The notes below the pieces were generated by a model. The model searched no databases. It was not told where the DNA came from and saw nothing but the letters and a program-made list of their open reading frames with translations. The position numbers were made by a program, and so were the translations under genes. A stretch of 55,075 nt of DNA from Phycisphaerales bacterium (GTDB lineage: Bacteria > Planctomycetota > Phycisphaerae > Phycisphaerales > SM1A02): the NCBI GenBank assembly GCA_009691705.1, contig SIAR01000014.1, positions 1 through 55,075 on the forward strand, read 5' to 3'. Shown here piece after piece: positions 33,590 to 42,070 of this stretch (position 1 is the stretch's first letter; every line of letters begins with the position of its first letter).

Positions 33590-35542
33590 ATGAAGTCTCT
33601 TTGGAGCGCAACGTTCATTGTGTCTCTCGCGTCGACGGCCCTAGGACAAGCGCCGACGCCACCCACAGCACCGCAGGCAGCTACTCCACCTAGCGCAGCT
33701 CGAGTGCAATCGGCACAGTATCCCTGGTTTGTCGTCATGGGAGTGCGATCGTTTCAGGTGCAAATGCGGGTCACGGTGATCGACAAGGTCGTGCTCGTAC
33801 CAGATGGAGCGACCTACCTCGACGAGGTCAGCAAGTGGACACTGCGCGGCCGCTGGCCCGTGCTCATCGAAGATGATCTGTACACACCACTTTTCGTGCG
33901 GGCATTCAAGCCGAGCAAAGTGATCCGCCGTACCTCGATCGGGGCGCTCCCCGCGACCGAAGACGAGCGCCGCGCCGCTGCGCGCACTGCGGTGACACAC
34001 GCGTGGACGGTTCCAGACAGCGACGCAAAGCCAACGACTCCTGCGGAGGCATTCGCATCGGTGCGATTCGATCCAATGGGAATCGTGTTCACGAACATGA
34101 GTGATCCGGCCTGGCCAGCGGCGGTCGCACTTGCTGCTGGTCATGGCCAAGTACTGAATTGGATCGATGGACCATTCGAACTTCCCAGTGCGACGATGAC
34201 CGCGCAGCAACTGCGAGAGTTGTCGGCGCACGTCGAAGACGTTGCTCGGTCGACAGGATTGCAGTACAGCGCGCTAGGCGATGTGATCGATGCAGTCACG
34301 ATCTGTCGTTCAATGCCTGGGAAGGTGATTGCTCCCATCACGGCGCAGTGGGCTCCGCCGACTGGGGTAGCAATCAAGCCTGACGAGCCCATCGCTGTCA
34401 CCGATGCACTCTGCAGAAATGCAGATGGCAGCCGTTGGGCTGTCGCGGCTTGGATCTTTGGAAGTGAATCGCGCAGCGCATACATGGCGATGTGCAGTCT
34501 GTTTCTGACGCCGCGTTCGGTGTGGATGATGAACACCTATCAAACCGATGGCGATTGGTCGAGGTACGCAGTCACCGACGCGGCCAAGATGCTCGCCGCC
34601 GATGGATTTGAAACGACTGAGTACTCCGGGGTTCAAACCTCTGAGTTCTCGTGGCTCAATCTGCTGATGGGAGGATTCAAACCCGACGTGCTCTACATGA
34701 ACACGATGGGCAACATGGATTTCTTTCACCTGTGGAACTCGGTGGTGAGCCGCCCTGAGGATGTGCCGATGCTTCAGCACCCGATGGCTTTGCACCTGAT
34801 TCACTCCTGGAGTCTGACGTCGCCAGAGAGTCGCGATACCGTTGGGGGACGCTGGCTCGACAATGGGGTCTACGCATATACAGGCAGTGTCTACGAGCCA
34901 TATCTCGCGGCGTTTGTGCCTCCGTCCGTCGTGGCAACGCGCATGTCGAGTTTCGTGCCGTTTCTTGTCGCGAGTCGTTGGTGCGATGGTCCGCTCGATG
35001 CGCCCTGGCGAGTGACGACGATTGGCGATCCACTCATGGTAATTAGGAATCCGACGCAACCCACTCCGCTGCGCGATGCAGCGTTCAATGTGAATGCCGC
35101 GGGTGGCGAGAGCGATGTCAAAGAGTTGGCGCGTGCTTCGCTAGTGGCAGCGAAGAGTTCCAACGCACCCGCCGATTACGCGCGGGCACTCGTCGATGTC
35201 GTGCACGCTGGTGACGATGGACTGGCGGTGCAACTCTGGTCGATCGCCGCAAACAAGTCGCCGGAGGTTGCGGCGGCGTGTGCCCCGATCGCGCTTGGAT
35301 CACTCTTTCGTCAGCGCGAGAGCGCCGCGTTTCTTGCCGCATATCGATTTGCCGCGAAGCCGAGTTTGATTGATCAGGACATGCTCTGGCATCTGTTTAC
35401 GCCGCAACTATCCGCGATCAATGACCGCGCAGTGCTGAAGTGGTTCGAAACGCAAGTTCGCACAGTGCGACCAGAAGTCGATCGGGCGCGCCTCGCCCCC
35501 GAACTCAAGCGCGTCACTGAGCAGGCGGCGGGTCGGCGGTAG
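33590..35542 (+). CDS. Secreted protein with TIGR03790/C25-like C-terminal signature, function unknown
   Basis: 650 aa from ATG at 33590 (a GTG is one codon earlier). Signal peptide MKSLWSATFIVSLASTALGQ, then a Pro/Ala-rich linker. The middle (residues ~125-300) includes AVALAAGHGQVLNWIDGPFELP and SALGDVIDAVTICRSMPG. Residues ~425-500 (GGRWLDNGVYAYTGSVYEPYLAAFVPP … GPLDAPWRVTTIGDPLMV) resemble the end of TIGR03790/caspase-like C25 folds, which share Y-x-G-S-V-x-E-P-Y and V-G-D-P. No clear Cys-His catalytic pair was identified, so peptidase activity is unproven. A helical C-terminal repeat-like part follows. It overlaps the convergent SGNH gene by 29 bp. Confidence 0.65.
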   Translation: MKSLWSATFIVSLASTALGQAPTPPTAPQAATPPSAARVQSAQYPWFVVMGVRSFQVQMRVTVIDKVVLVPDGATYLDEVSKWTLRGRWPVLIEDDLYTPLFVRAFKPSKVIRRTSIGALPATEDERRAAARTAVTHAWTVPDSDAKPTTPAEAFASVRFDPMGIVFTNMSDPAWPAAVALAAGHGQVLNWIDGPFELPSATMTAQQLRELSAHVEDVARSTGLQYSALGDVIDAVTICRSMPGKVIAPITAQWAPPTGVAIKPDEPIAVTDALCRNADGSRWAVAAWIFGSESRSAYMAMCSLFLTPRSVWMMNTYQTDGDWSRYAVTDAAKMLAADGFETTEYSGVQTSEFSWLNLLMGGFKPDVLYMNTMGNMDFFHLWNSVVSRPEDVPMLQHPMALHLIHSWSLTSPESRDTVGGRWLDNGVYAYTGSVYEPYLAAFVPPSVVATRMSSFVPFLVASRWCDGPLDAPWRVTTIGDPLMVIRNPTQPTPLRDAAFNVNAAGGESDVKELARASLVAAKSSNAPADYARALVDVVHAGDDGLAVQLWSIAANKSPEVAAACAPIALGSLFRQRESAAFLAAYRFAAKPSLIDQDMLWHLFTPQLSAINDRAVLKWFETQVRTVRPEVDRARLAPELKRVTEQAAGRR

Positions 35543-36485
35543 CACCGACCGGTTTCTTCTTACTCGCGGCTTTGCTCTGCTTTGACTCGAGCGCGCGGGC
35601 GGCCACTAGGCTTGGCTCGAACACGAATGGCGGCAGCGCCGAGGCATCGTTGGTGCGGGCGAGGTCGATCAATCCGGCGGCAATGATGACGGTTCCACAA
35701 AACGTTGGATGCAATTGGTCGTTCTGCAGAAGTGCACCTAGTGTCGCGGGATCCCACACGCGTCCTGCGACTTCGAGAGTTCCGCCAGCCTTGAGGGCGG
35801 TGAGCAGCGTGCGCAGCGCCAGCAGTTTCACGGCGGGTCGCGTCGCCACCCAGGCAGTGATGCGCGTGTTGACTGCATCAAGAGTCTCTGGCGCGGGCAC
35901 CTGATTCTTCGAGAGCATCTTGCCGATCGCACCGCGCATATCAGGAAGATCGCCAATGATCAGCGGTACTCCCGCCGCAAGCACTCGGTCGAGTTGTGAG
36001 AGTCCCATCTCGAGATTCGCAACGCGCGCTGCTTCGCTCTGCATGATCTCGCCATCGGCGTTGACTGTTCCGTAGACGTACCAGAACAAAAAATCAACCG
36101 CGAGCACCAGCGTCGGCTTTGCCCCCAGCGCGCGGTCGATCTCGCTCTTTCCAACGGTGCCCGGACTCGAGAAGAAGAATCCACTGGCGTAGTGGTGAAT
36201 GATCGGTCCCGGAGCTGTCGGAACCGATGCGCGCAGCACATCCGAGAGATTCACTCCAGAGGGCACACGGCGCACAGCGCTCTTCGCCGCCGTGAGATCA
36301 TCCGCGGCAACATCGTCGCGGATGAAGACGCCGAATCCATCTGAGACGCTCGCACCAATGACGGCGATCCTGTCATAGAGATGTCCCGGTGTGACGACGG
36401 CGGTAGATGTCGGGTCACTCGCGCGGGCGAGCGACACAGTGGCAATGAGGATGAATCCAATTAGAAAGGCGCGCGTTCTCAGCAT
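35514..36485 (-). CDS. Exported SGNH/GDSL-fold hydrolase-like protein
   Basis: 323 aa from ATG at 36485 (GTG two codons upstream also possible). Signal peptide LRTRAFLIGFILIATVSLARA. SGNH block I IAVIGASVSDGFG (nucleophile Ser about 46) and block V DQLHPT near residue 268 support an SGNH hydrolase fold. Blocks II and III are less clear: LVLAVDFLFWYVYG has Asp where a GxND might be expected. The tail is Lys/Ala/Pro-rich (KQSKAASKKKPVGATADPPPAQ). Probably an exported esterase/lipase-type enzyme; substrate unknown. Convergent overlap of 29 bp with the upstream gene. Confidence 0.7.
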   Translation of the reverse strand: MLRTRAFLIGFILIATVSLARASDPTSTAVVTPGHLYDRIAVIGASVSDGFGVFIRDDVAADDLTAAKSAVRRVPSGVNLSDVLRASVPTAPGPIIHHYASGFFFSSPGTVGKSEIDRALGAKPTLVLAVDFLFWYVYGTVNADGEIMQSEAARVANLEMGLSQLDRVLAAGVPLIIGDLPDMRGAIGKMLSKNQVPAPETLDAVNTRITAWVATRPAVKLLALRTLLTALKAGGTLEVAGRVWDPATLGALLQNDQLHPTFCGTVIIAAGLIDLARTNDASALPPFVFEPSLVAARALESKQSKAASKKKPVGATADPPPAQ

Positions 36486-36513
36486 GCCCACGATGGTAGG
36501 CAGTGCGTCGTGG

Positions 36514-37443
36514 TTACAAGCCGAGCGCAGTCGCAGTCATCGCACCCATGTCGGCTGGACTCTCGGCGACATGCACACCGCATGCACGCAGCGACTCGAT
36601 CTTTGACTGGGCAGTGTCCTGCGCGCCTCCGACGATCGCACCGGCGTGTCCCATGCGGCGACCCGCAGGAGCAGTGCGCCCCGCGATGAACGCGATCACA
36701 GGTTTCTTTGTGTTGGCCTGCAGCCAACGACCCGCATCAGCCTCAGCGCTTCCGCCGATTTCACCGATCATCACGATCGCGCTCGTTTCGGGATCCGCTG
36801 CAAAAAGTTCGAGCACATCGATGAAGTCGAGACCCTTGATGGGATCGCCTCCGATTCCAACGCAAGTCGATTGCCCGATGCCGCGTTCCGAGCACTGCCA
36901 GACAGCCTCGTAAGTCAGCGTGCCTGAGCGACTGACAACTCCAACAGCTTTGCGTGAGGGGGCATCGGTGCGGTGCAGGTGGATATAGCCGGGCATGATG
37001 CCGATCTTGCAGCCACCTTCGTACTTGTTCTCGCCAATCTTCTTTCCGGGTGTGATCACACCAGGGCAATTAGGACCCACCAACGTCGTGCCGGGATAGT
37101 TCTCGAGTTGCGCCCGAACGCGAATCATGTCTTGCACTGGGATGCCTTCGGTGATCGCGCAGATCAGTGAGATGCCAGCGTCTGCCGCCTCGATGATCGC
37201 ATCGGCTGCGAATGGAGGCGGAACAAAAATCATCGTCGCAGTCGCGCCGGTCGCCCGTACCGCATCCGCGACGGTTTCGAAGATCGGCAGTCCGTTCGAA
37301 TCGCGCTGACCACCCTTGCCGGGAGTTGTGCCACCGACCATTTGCGTTCCGTAGTCGAGACAGCCCTTGGTGTGAAAGGCACCAGCCGCGCCAGTGATTC
37401 CCTGACAAATGACCCGGGTATTGCTATCAATGAGAATCGACAT
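36514..37443 (-). CDS. sucD: Succinyl-CoA synthetase (succinate-CoA ligase) alpha subunit
   Basis: 309 aa from ATG at 37443, giving the canonical [18 protein letters not shown] start. CoA-binding N-domain ([21 protein letters not shown]) and ligase domain with the phosphohistidine motif [16 protein letters not shown] and [16 protein letters not shown]-cycle step making ATP/GTP from succinyl-CoA. The beta subunit gene sucC, usually adjacent, is not next to it: the flanking genes are the SGNH protein and purM (divergent, 50 bp away). Confidence 0.95.
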   Translation of the reverse strand: MSILIDSNTRVICQGITGAAGAFHTKGCLDYGTQMVGGTTPGKGGQRDSNGLPIFETVADAVRATGATATMIFVPPPFAADAIIEAADAGISLICAITEGIPVQDMIRVRAQLENYPGTTLVGPNCPGVITPGKKIGENKYEGGCKIGIMPGYIHLHRTDAPSRKAVGVVSRSGTLTYEAVWQCSERGIGQSTCVGIGGDPIKGLDFIDVLELFAADPETSAIVMIGEIGGSAEADAGRWLQANTKKPVIAFIAGRTAPAGRRMGHAGAIVGGAQDTAQSKIESLRACGVHVAESPADMGAMTATALGL

Positions 37444-37493
37444 GGGACGCCGAGCATACGCCCGAGTCGGTGGGAATCGTGTGTAATGCCAGA

Positions 37494-38573
37494 ATGAGCT
37501 CAACCCCCGTAACAAAAGGACTGACGTATCGAGATGCTGGTGTCAACATCGATGCCGGAGATGAAGTTGTTGATCTCATTCAGCCAGTGCTGAAGCGCAC
37601 GCACAGTTCGCGCGTGCTCGGGCGACACGGAGCCTTCGCGGGAATGTTTCAATTGGACTTCACAAAGAAAAGTCTCAAACGCAACTACCGCAGACCCGTA
37701 CTCGTTGCATGCACCGATGGAGTTGGAACGAAGGTTCTGATGGCCGCCGAGCGCCGCGTCTACGACTCAGTCGGGATCGATTGCGTCGCGATGAATGTGA
37801 ATGACCTTATCGTGCAAGGCGCTGAACCACTCTTCTTTCTTGACTATCTCGGTCTATCGAAGTTGCAACCGGCCGAGACGAGCGCGATGATCGAAGGTGT
37901 CGCGCGCGGCTGCGAAATCGCTGGATGCGCGCTTCTAGGTGGCGAATGCGCCGAGATGCCCGACATCTATAAGCCGGGAGATTTCGATATTGCGGGATTC
38001 TGTGTCGGGGTTGTCGAGTACGACAACATCATCGATTCGACCCGCGTCAAAAAGGGCGATGTCATCATCGGTCTCGAGAGTTCTGGAGTGCATTCCAACG
38101 GCTACACCCTCGTGCGCAGAATTGTGCGCGATGCGGGGCTCGACCTCAATGCCACCTACGCAGAACTCGGCGAGCGCACACTCTGCGAGATCCTGCTCGA
38201 ACCAACCCGCATCTACGCGAAGTCGATCGTGAAACTCGTCGGTGCGTTCCGCAAGAAAAAGGCGATCAGCGGCATGGCACACATCACCGGTGGCGGACTT
38301 CCCGGCAACGTGAGCCGCGCCTTGCCAAAGAAACTTGACGCGGTGATTGAAAAGTCAGCGTGGTCGCCCAATCCGATTTTCCCGTTCTTGCAAAAACATG
38401 GCGGCGTCGAAGAGGCAGAGATGTTTCGCGTCTTCAACATGGGTATCGGCTACACGATCATCGCCCGTCCCGAGCAGGCCGACCGCATGATGAAGAGCCT
38501 GAAGCGCGCTGGCGAGAAGCCGACGATCATCGGTGCGATTGAAAAGGGAAGCGGCGAAGTTCGACTGAAGTAA
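37494..38573 (+). CDS. purM: Phosphoribosylformylglycinamidine cyclo-ligase (AIR synthetase)
   Basis: 359 aa from ATG at 37494 ([27 protein letters not shown], canonical). Purine synthesis step forming AIR from FGAM with ATP. Motifs: [67 protein letters not shown] and [10 protein letters not shown]. Monocistronic by layout; starts 50 bp from divergent sucD and converges on the arfB-like gene five bases after its stop. Confidence 0.96.
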   Translation: MSSTPVTKGLTYRDAGVNIDAGDEVVDLIQPVLKRTHSSRVLGRHGAFAGMFQLDFTKKSLKRNYRRPVLVACTDGVGTKVLMAAERRVYDSVGIDCVAMNVNDLIVQGAEPLFFLDYLGLSKLQPAETSAMIEGVARGCEIAGCALLGGECAEMPDIYKPGDFDIAGFCVGVVEYDNIIDSTRVKKGDVIIGLESSGVHSNGYTLVRRIVRDAGLDLNATYAELGERTLCEILLEPTRIYAKSIVKLVGAFRKKKAISGMAHITGGGLPGNVSRALPKKLDAVIEKSAWSPNPIFPFLQKHGGVEEAEMFRVFNMGIGYTIIARPEQADRMMKSLKRAGEKPTIIGAIEKGSGEVRLK

Positions 38574-38578
38574 GCGTG

Positions 38579-39058
38579 CTAAATGTTGCGGCGACGATCT
38601 TTCTTATCACCTTGAATTCGCTTCGCTTCGAGCCGGCGCTCCCGTGATCCGCGGGTTGGCTTGGTCTTTCGGCGGCGCTTGGGTGGCACCGATGCGCGCA
38701 AGACCAGTTCATGCAAACGAGCGATGCACTCATCGTGGTTTGCACGCTGTGATCGGTGCTCTTCGGCCGAGAATCCAATGTCGGCCGTGAGAGATTCGAC
38801 AGACATCGGATCGTTCGCATCTGCGCCAAAGAGATGTGACTCGGCCATCCGCGCAAGTCGCAGGCGCGCAGCATGGTCGAGCCCGCCGATCGATGAGATC
38901 GCGACGCGCAATTGCGCCTTCGATTCGACCTTGTTCACATTCTGCCCGCCCGGGCCGCCAGAGCGCGCGTATGTGAAGCGCAGCGCTGCTGGGTGCACCC
39001 ACGCGATGGGGCCAAGCGTGATCGCATTGGATGGTCGTGTTGATGGCGGTAGGCTCAC
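38579..39058 (-). CDS. arfB: ArfB/YaeJ-type peptidyl-tRNA hydrolase (ribosome rescue)
   Basis: 159 aa from GTG at 39058; the frame extends further upstream but into the divergent gene. It has the GGQ hydrolysis motif in YARSGGPGGQNVNKVESKAQLR (GGQ ~residues 37-39), the SHRSQRxN-type motif EEHRSQRANHDECIARLHELV, and a basic C-terminal tail (KRRRKTKPTRGSRERRLEAKR) that in ArfB enters the mRNA channel. It lacks codon-recognition domains, separating it from RF1/RF2. It releases peptides from stalled ribosomes. Its start is three bases from the divergent outer-membrane-protein start. Confidence 0.9.
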   Translation of the reverse strand: MSLPPSTRPSNAITLGPIAWVHPAALRFTYARSGGPGGQNVNKVESKAQLRVAISSIGGLDHAARLRLARMAESHLFGADANDPMSVESLTADIGFSAEEHRSQRANHDECIARLHELVLRASVPPKRRRKTKPTRGSRERRLEAKRIQGDKKDRRRNI

Positions 39059-39061
39059 GCC

Positions 39062-39991
39062 GTGTATTTCACCCGCAAATCGTTGCGCCTGCTTGCGGGA
39101 TCGCTGCTCATCGCCGCGGCGGCGCGGGGTCAAGGCGAAACCGTAGCCAGCGCAGCGCCCGTCGCTGCATCCGTTGCGACACCCATCGATCCAACGCGCG
39201 ACTCTGATGCGCTGCATTTTGCGCTGCGACCAGCACTTTGGATGGCACGCGTTCGCGGCGATACCAACTTTGGCGGCGGAAACTTTGTCGTCGACGACGG
39301 CCTGGGTCTCAACGGATATGAAGCGACATTGAATGGCGCACTCTCTGCGTCTTGGGGGGGTTTCTATGAGGTGATGGTTGATGGATGGTTCTTTTCAACT
39401 TCGGCCACGCTTGCCGCCCAAGTGACTGGAACGTTTGGCACCGTCAACATCGCACTGGATGACCAACTCGCCACAGAGTTCGCGGGCGCAAGCGCGGGCG
39501 GTGAATTCGACATCACACTCTGGCAGCCATTCGCCGACCGTCAGACGCCATGGAGTGATCCCATTGCGAATCAGAAGAACACGACCGCAACGGGCGGTTA
39601 CAAGGCAGACTTGCGCTTCAAAGCCATTGGATCGGTGCGCTGGTACAGCGCGTCGCTGAGCGTGAATGACACCACTAGTGCACAGTCTGATTCGTGGGCA
39701 TTGAGCGCAGTCATGCCCGGCATCGGCGGCGGATTCGATCTCGACTTCGACACGAAGGGACGGCTGCCACTGGTCGAGAGCATCCGCCTCGAAGCGGCCG
39801 GCGGAGTTGGCTCAAACTTCACAAACGGGCAAGGATTCACATTCGCGCGGGCGGGATTGAGTTTGATGTTCAGCGCGACCTGCGGCGCAGAATTGGGATA
39901 CCGCCTCGAAAACTTCACGCTTGACAACAACTCCGCCCACTTCGATGGCGGCGTGCAGGGGCTGTACTTCGGTGCCAACATCAAATTCTGA
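39062..39991 (+). CDS. Predicted outer-membrane beta-barrel protein
   Basis: 309 aa from GTG at 39062. Signal peptide LRLLAGSLLIAAAARGQ. Alternating hydrophobic/polar strands, Gly- and aromatic-rich, through the mature protein (LNGYEATLNGALSASWGGFYEVMVDGW; ARAGLSLMFSATCGAELGYRLENFTL), ending YFGANIKF with a terminal Phe, the usual C-terminal signature of outer-membrane barrels. Resembles short OmpA/porin-type barrels in style; no specific family named. Its function may be diffusion or adhesion. Start codons of this gene and arfB are almost abutting, so one of the two starts may be further inside. Confidence 0.7.
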   Translation: MYFTRKSLRLLAGSLLIAAAARGQGETVASAAPVAASVATPIDPTRDSDALHFALRPALWMARVRGDTNFGGGNFVVDDGLGLNGYEATLNGALSASWGGFYEVMVDGWFFSTSATLAAQVTGTFGTVNIALDDQLATEFAGASAGGEFDITLWQPFADRQTPWSDPIANQKNTTATGGYKADLRFKAIGSVRWYSASLSVNDTTSAQSDSWALSAVMPGIGGGFDLDFDTKGRLPLVESIRLEAAGGVGSNFTNGQGFTFARAGLSLMFSATCGAELGYRLENFTLDNNSAHFDGGVQGLYFGANIKF

Positions 39992-40139
39992 TCACAAACG
40001 CAGCAAAGTCACGCTGAAGAATCTGCTCGCGGTCGGCAAGTCAGCGGCGCGCAGTGACAGCGCAGGTCGACTCGCGCGCGCGAAGTTGCGGCACGCTGCG
40101 CTGACGCTCTTGCCTGACAAAATCGTCGGTGGTGCGTTG

Positions 40140-40889
40140 ATGAAGCGGCACTTGCAGAGTGAGATCGCACTGCGCAAGGTCGAAGTGCGCATCGGCAATT
40201 GGCCAGCGAAGTTTGACGGCGTTCGACTTGGGCACATCAGTGATTTGCACGTCGGCGATCTGATGCCAATTCCGCGCGCGCTCGACGCTGTGCACCTGCT
40301 TCGCCGCGAGGCACCCGACTTGATTGCGTGCACGGGTGATGTCGTCGACCTCGATGTCGCGGGGTGTGAGCCGATATTTGCCGCCCTCGGTGCGCTGCGC
40401 GCTCCGCTGGGGCGCTATTTCGTGCTGGGAAATCACGACCTGCTCGACAATGCACGGCGCGTGTTGCGACTCGCGCAATCCTCGGGACTCAAGACTTTGC
40501 GCGGCGAGATGCTGACTGCGCGTGGCGGACTGCGCATCGCTGGCATCGACTGGTCGCGCACGCTCGAGGGAAACGCGCAGGGACTTCGCGCGATCGTTGA
40601 GGATGGATCGATCCCGCATCTCTTGCTCGCCCACAATCCAAAGGCATTTCGCGAGGCGGCGAAATACAACGTGCCTCTGACGCTGGCGGGTCACACTCAC
40701 GGCGGTCAATTCGCGCTGAATCGCAAGGGTCGTGAGCAACCGCGGGCGGCGACTTCAAGGGCACTGCGTGCGGGTCACTATCACGATGGGGCATCCCATC
40801 TCTTTGTGACCACGGGTGCTGGAGGATGGTTTCCGCTGCGCGTGAACTGCCCCGCCGAAGTCGTGGTGATTACTGTGCGCCGCGGTTGA
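40140..40889 (+). CDS. Metallophosphoesterase (YaeI/YkuE-like)
   Basis: 249 aa from ATG at 40140; the frame is open back to 39921 and codons from ~40000 look protein-coding (LKNLLAVGKSAARSDSAG), so a longer N-terminus from a non-ATG start is possible. Calcineurin-like motifs in order: HISDLHVGD, TGDVVDLD, LGNHDLLD, LLLAHNPKAF and AGHTHGGQFAL, giving a complete di-metal site. Members of this subgroup cleave UDP-diacylglucosamine-type or other phosphoesters; substrate not determined here. No clear membrane anchor in the shorter form. Confidence 0.85.
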   Translation: MKRHLQSEIALRKVEVRIGNWPAKFDGVRLGHISDLHVGDLMPIPRALDAVHLLRREAPDLIACTGDVVDLDVAGCEPIFAALGALRAPLGRYFVLGNHDLLDNARRVLRLAQSSGLKTLRGEMLTARGGLRIAGIDWSRTLEGNAQGLRAIVEDGSIPHLLLAHNPKAFREAAKYNVPLTLAGHTHGGQFALNRKGREQPRAATSRALRAGHYHDGASHLFVTTGAGGWFPLRVNCPAEVVVITVRRG

Positions 40890-40922
40890 CGGCGGCGGCA
40901 ATCGGCTTCATCACGCGTTTCG

Positions 40923-41996
40923 TCAGGCGTAGAGCCGACCGAAGCGATTGGTGATGAAGTCATTCCATGAGACATCTTCCATGCGCACGAGTCCGCGCTG
41001 CGGCGTCTTGCCCTGTGCGAAGAGATCGACGAGCGCTGTGATGCCTGCCGCGGTCGTGATTTGGATTGCGGTCCAATGATGACCGCCGATCATCTGCGCG
41101 AGAACGCGCTTTGCGTAGATGCGTTCAGTGAGTCGCCCGTCGAGCAATCCAGTCGCGCTAACAAACACGACCACCTGATCTTCAGAGGTACTTTGGATCG
41201 CCCGCTCGAGAATCGTGCGCAGTTCATCGCGATGTTCGCGCAAACGCAACTCTTGCAAGAGAAACTTCACAAGGTCGCGATGTCCAGGAAAGCGAATTGT
41301 CTTGTAGTCGAGATTGCGCACTCGTCCCTGCAAGCTCTCGGCAAGCGTGCCCAGGCCGCCCGAAGTGTTGAAGGCTTCAAACTCAATTCCGTCAATGATG
41401 AGCCTTTCAATGTTCTCGAGCGCGGGCAAAGAGACGAGCGCGCCGTCGCGCACCGCTTCGCAGTCCATGATGTACTCGTTGATCACGCCCTCGGTGCTCC
41501 AAGTGAGGTTGTAGCCCAATCGATTGGATGGATTGAGCGGCAACGCGCCAACGCGAAGTCGCAACGACTCGATCTGCGTGAATGGAGCGGCGAGATAGTT
41601 GCCCGCAATCGTGATGAACCCTGGCGCAAGTCCGCATTGAGGAACGAAGGCGGTCTGCGATCCCTTGGATAGTTCGATGACTTGCTTCGTGACCGCGACA
41701 TCTTCGGTGAGGTCGAAGTAATGCGCGCCAGCAGCGCCCGCGCAGGTGGCGATCATCGGATTGCAGTGAAAGGGGGCGCATGAGACCACCGCCCACGCAC
41801 CCTTGACGAATGCCGCAACTTGCGCGGCGTTGGAGAGATCGACGGCCACACCAGTTCCGCCAAAGAGAGCCACCGCAGCGTGGGCCGCATCGGCCTTCAA
41901 ATCGCCGACCTGCACTTCATAATCGCCGCAGGTGCCAAGCAAGAAACTGACCATGCGTCCAATTTGTCCACCACCAAGAATGACAACCTTTTTCAC
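40923..41996 (-). CDS. Saccharopine dehydrogenase-like NAD(P)-dependent oxidoreductase
   Basis: 357 aa from GTG at 41996, chosen because AAGGAGC ends 7 bases upstream. N-terminal Rossmann motif VVILGGGQIGRMV, then the family motifs SCAPFHCNPMIATCAGAAGAHYFDLTED and VPQCGLAPGF, and a C-terminal domain ending NDFITNRFGRLYA. It matches the Sacchrp_dh/LYS9 group that includes lysine dehydrogenases and carboxynorspermidine synthases. The reaction cannot be chosen without phylogeny; a role in lysine or polyamine metabolism is likely. It sits as a single minus-strand gene downstream of the M3 peptidase. Confidence 0.85.
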   Translation of the reverse strand: MKKVVILGGGQIGRMVSFLLGTCGDYEVQVGDLKADAAHAAVALFGGTGVAVDLSNAAQVAAFVKGAWAVVSCAPFHCNPMIATCAGAAGAHYFDLTEDVAVTKQVIELSKGSQTAFVPQCGLAPGFITIAGNYLAAPFTQIESLRLRVGALPLNPSNRLGYNLTWSTEGVINEYIMDCEAVRDGALVSLPALENIERLIIDGIEFEAFNTSGGLGTLAESLQGRVRNLDYKTIRFPGHRDLVKFLLQELRLREHRDELRTILERAIQSTSEDQVVVFVSATGLLDGRLTERIYAKRVLAQMIGGHHWTAIQITTAAGITALVDLFAQGKTPQRGLVRMEDVSWNDFITNRFGRLYA

Positions 41997-42070
41997 AATC
42001 AATGCTCCTTCAAACAGGGGATTGAGGCCGAGAGGTCACACACACCGCAAGCTAACTTGAAGCGCCACGA

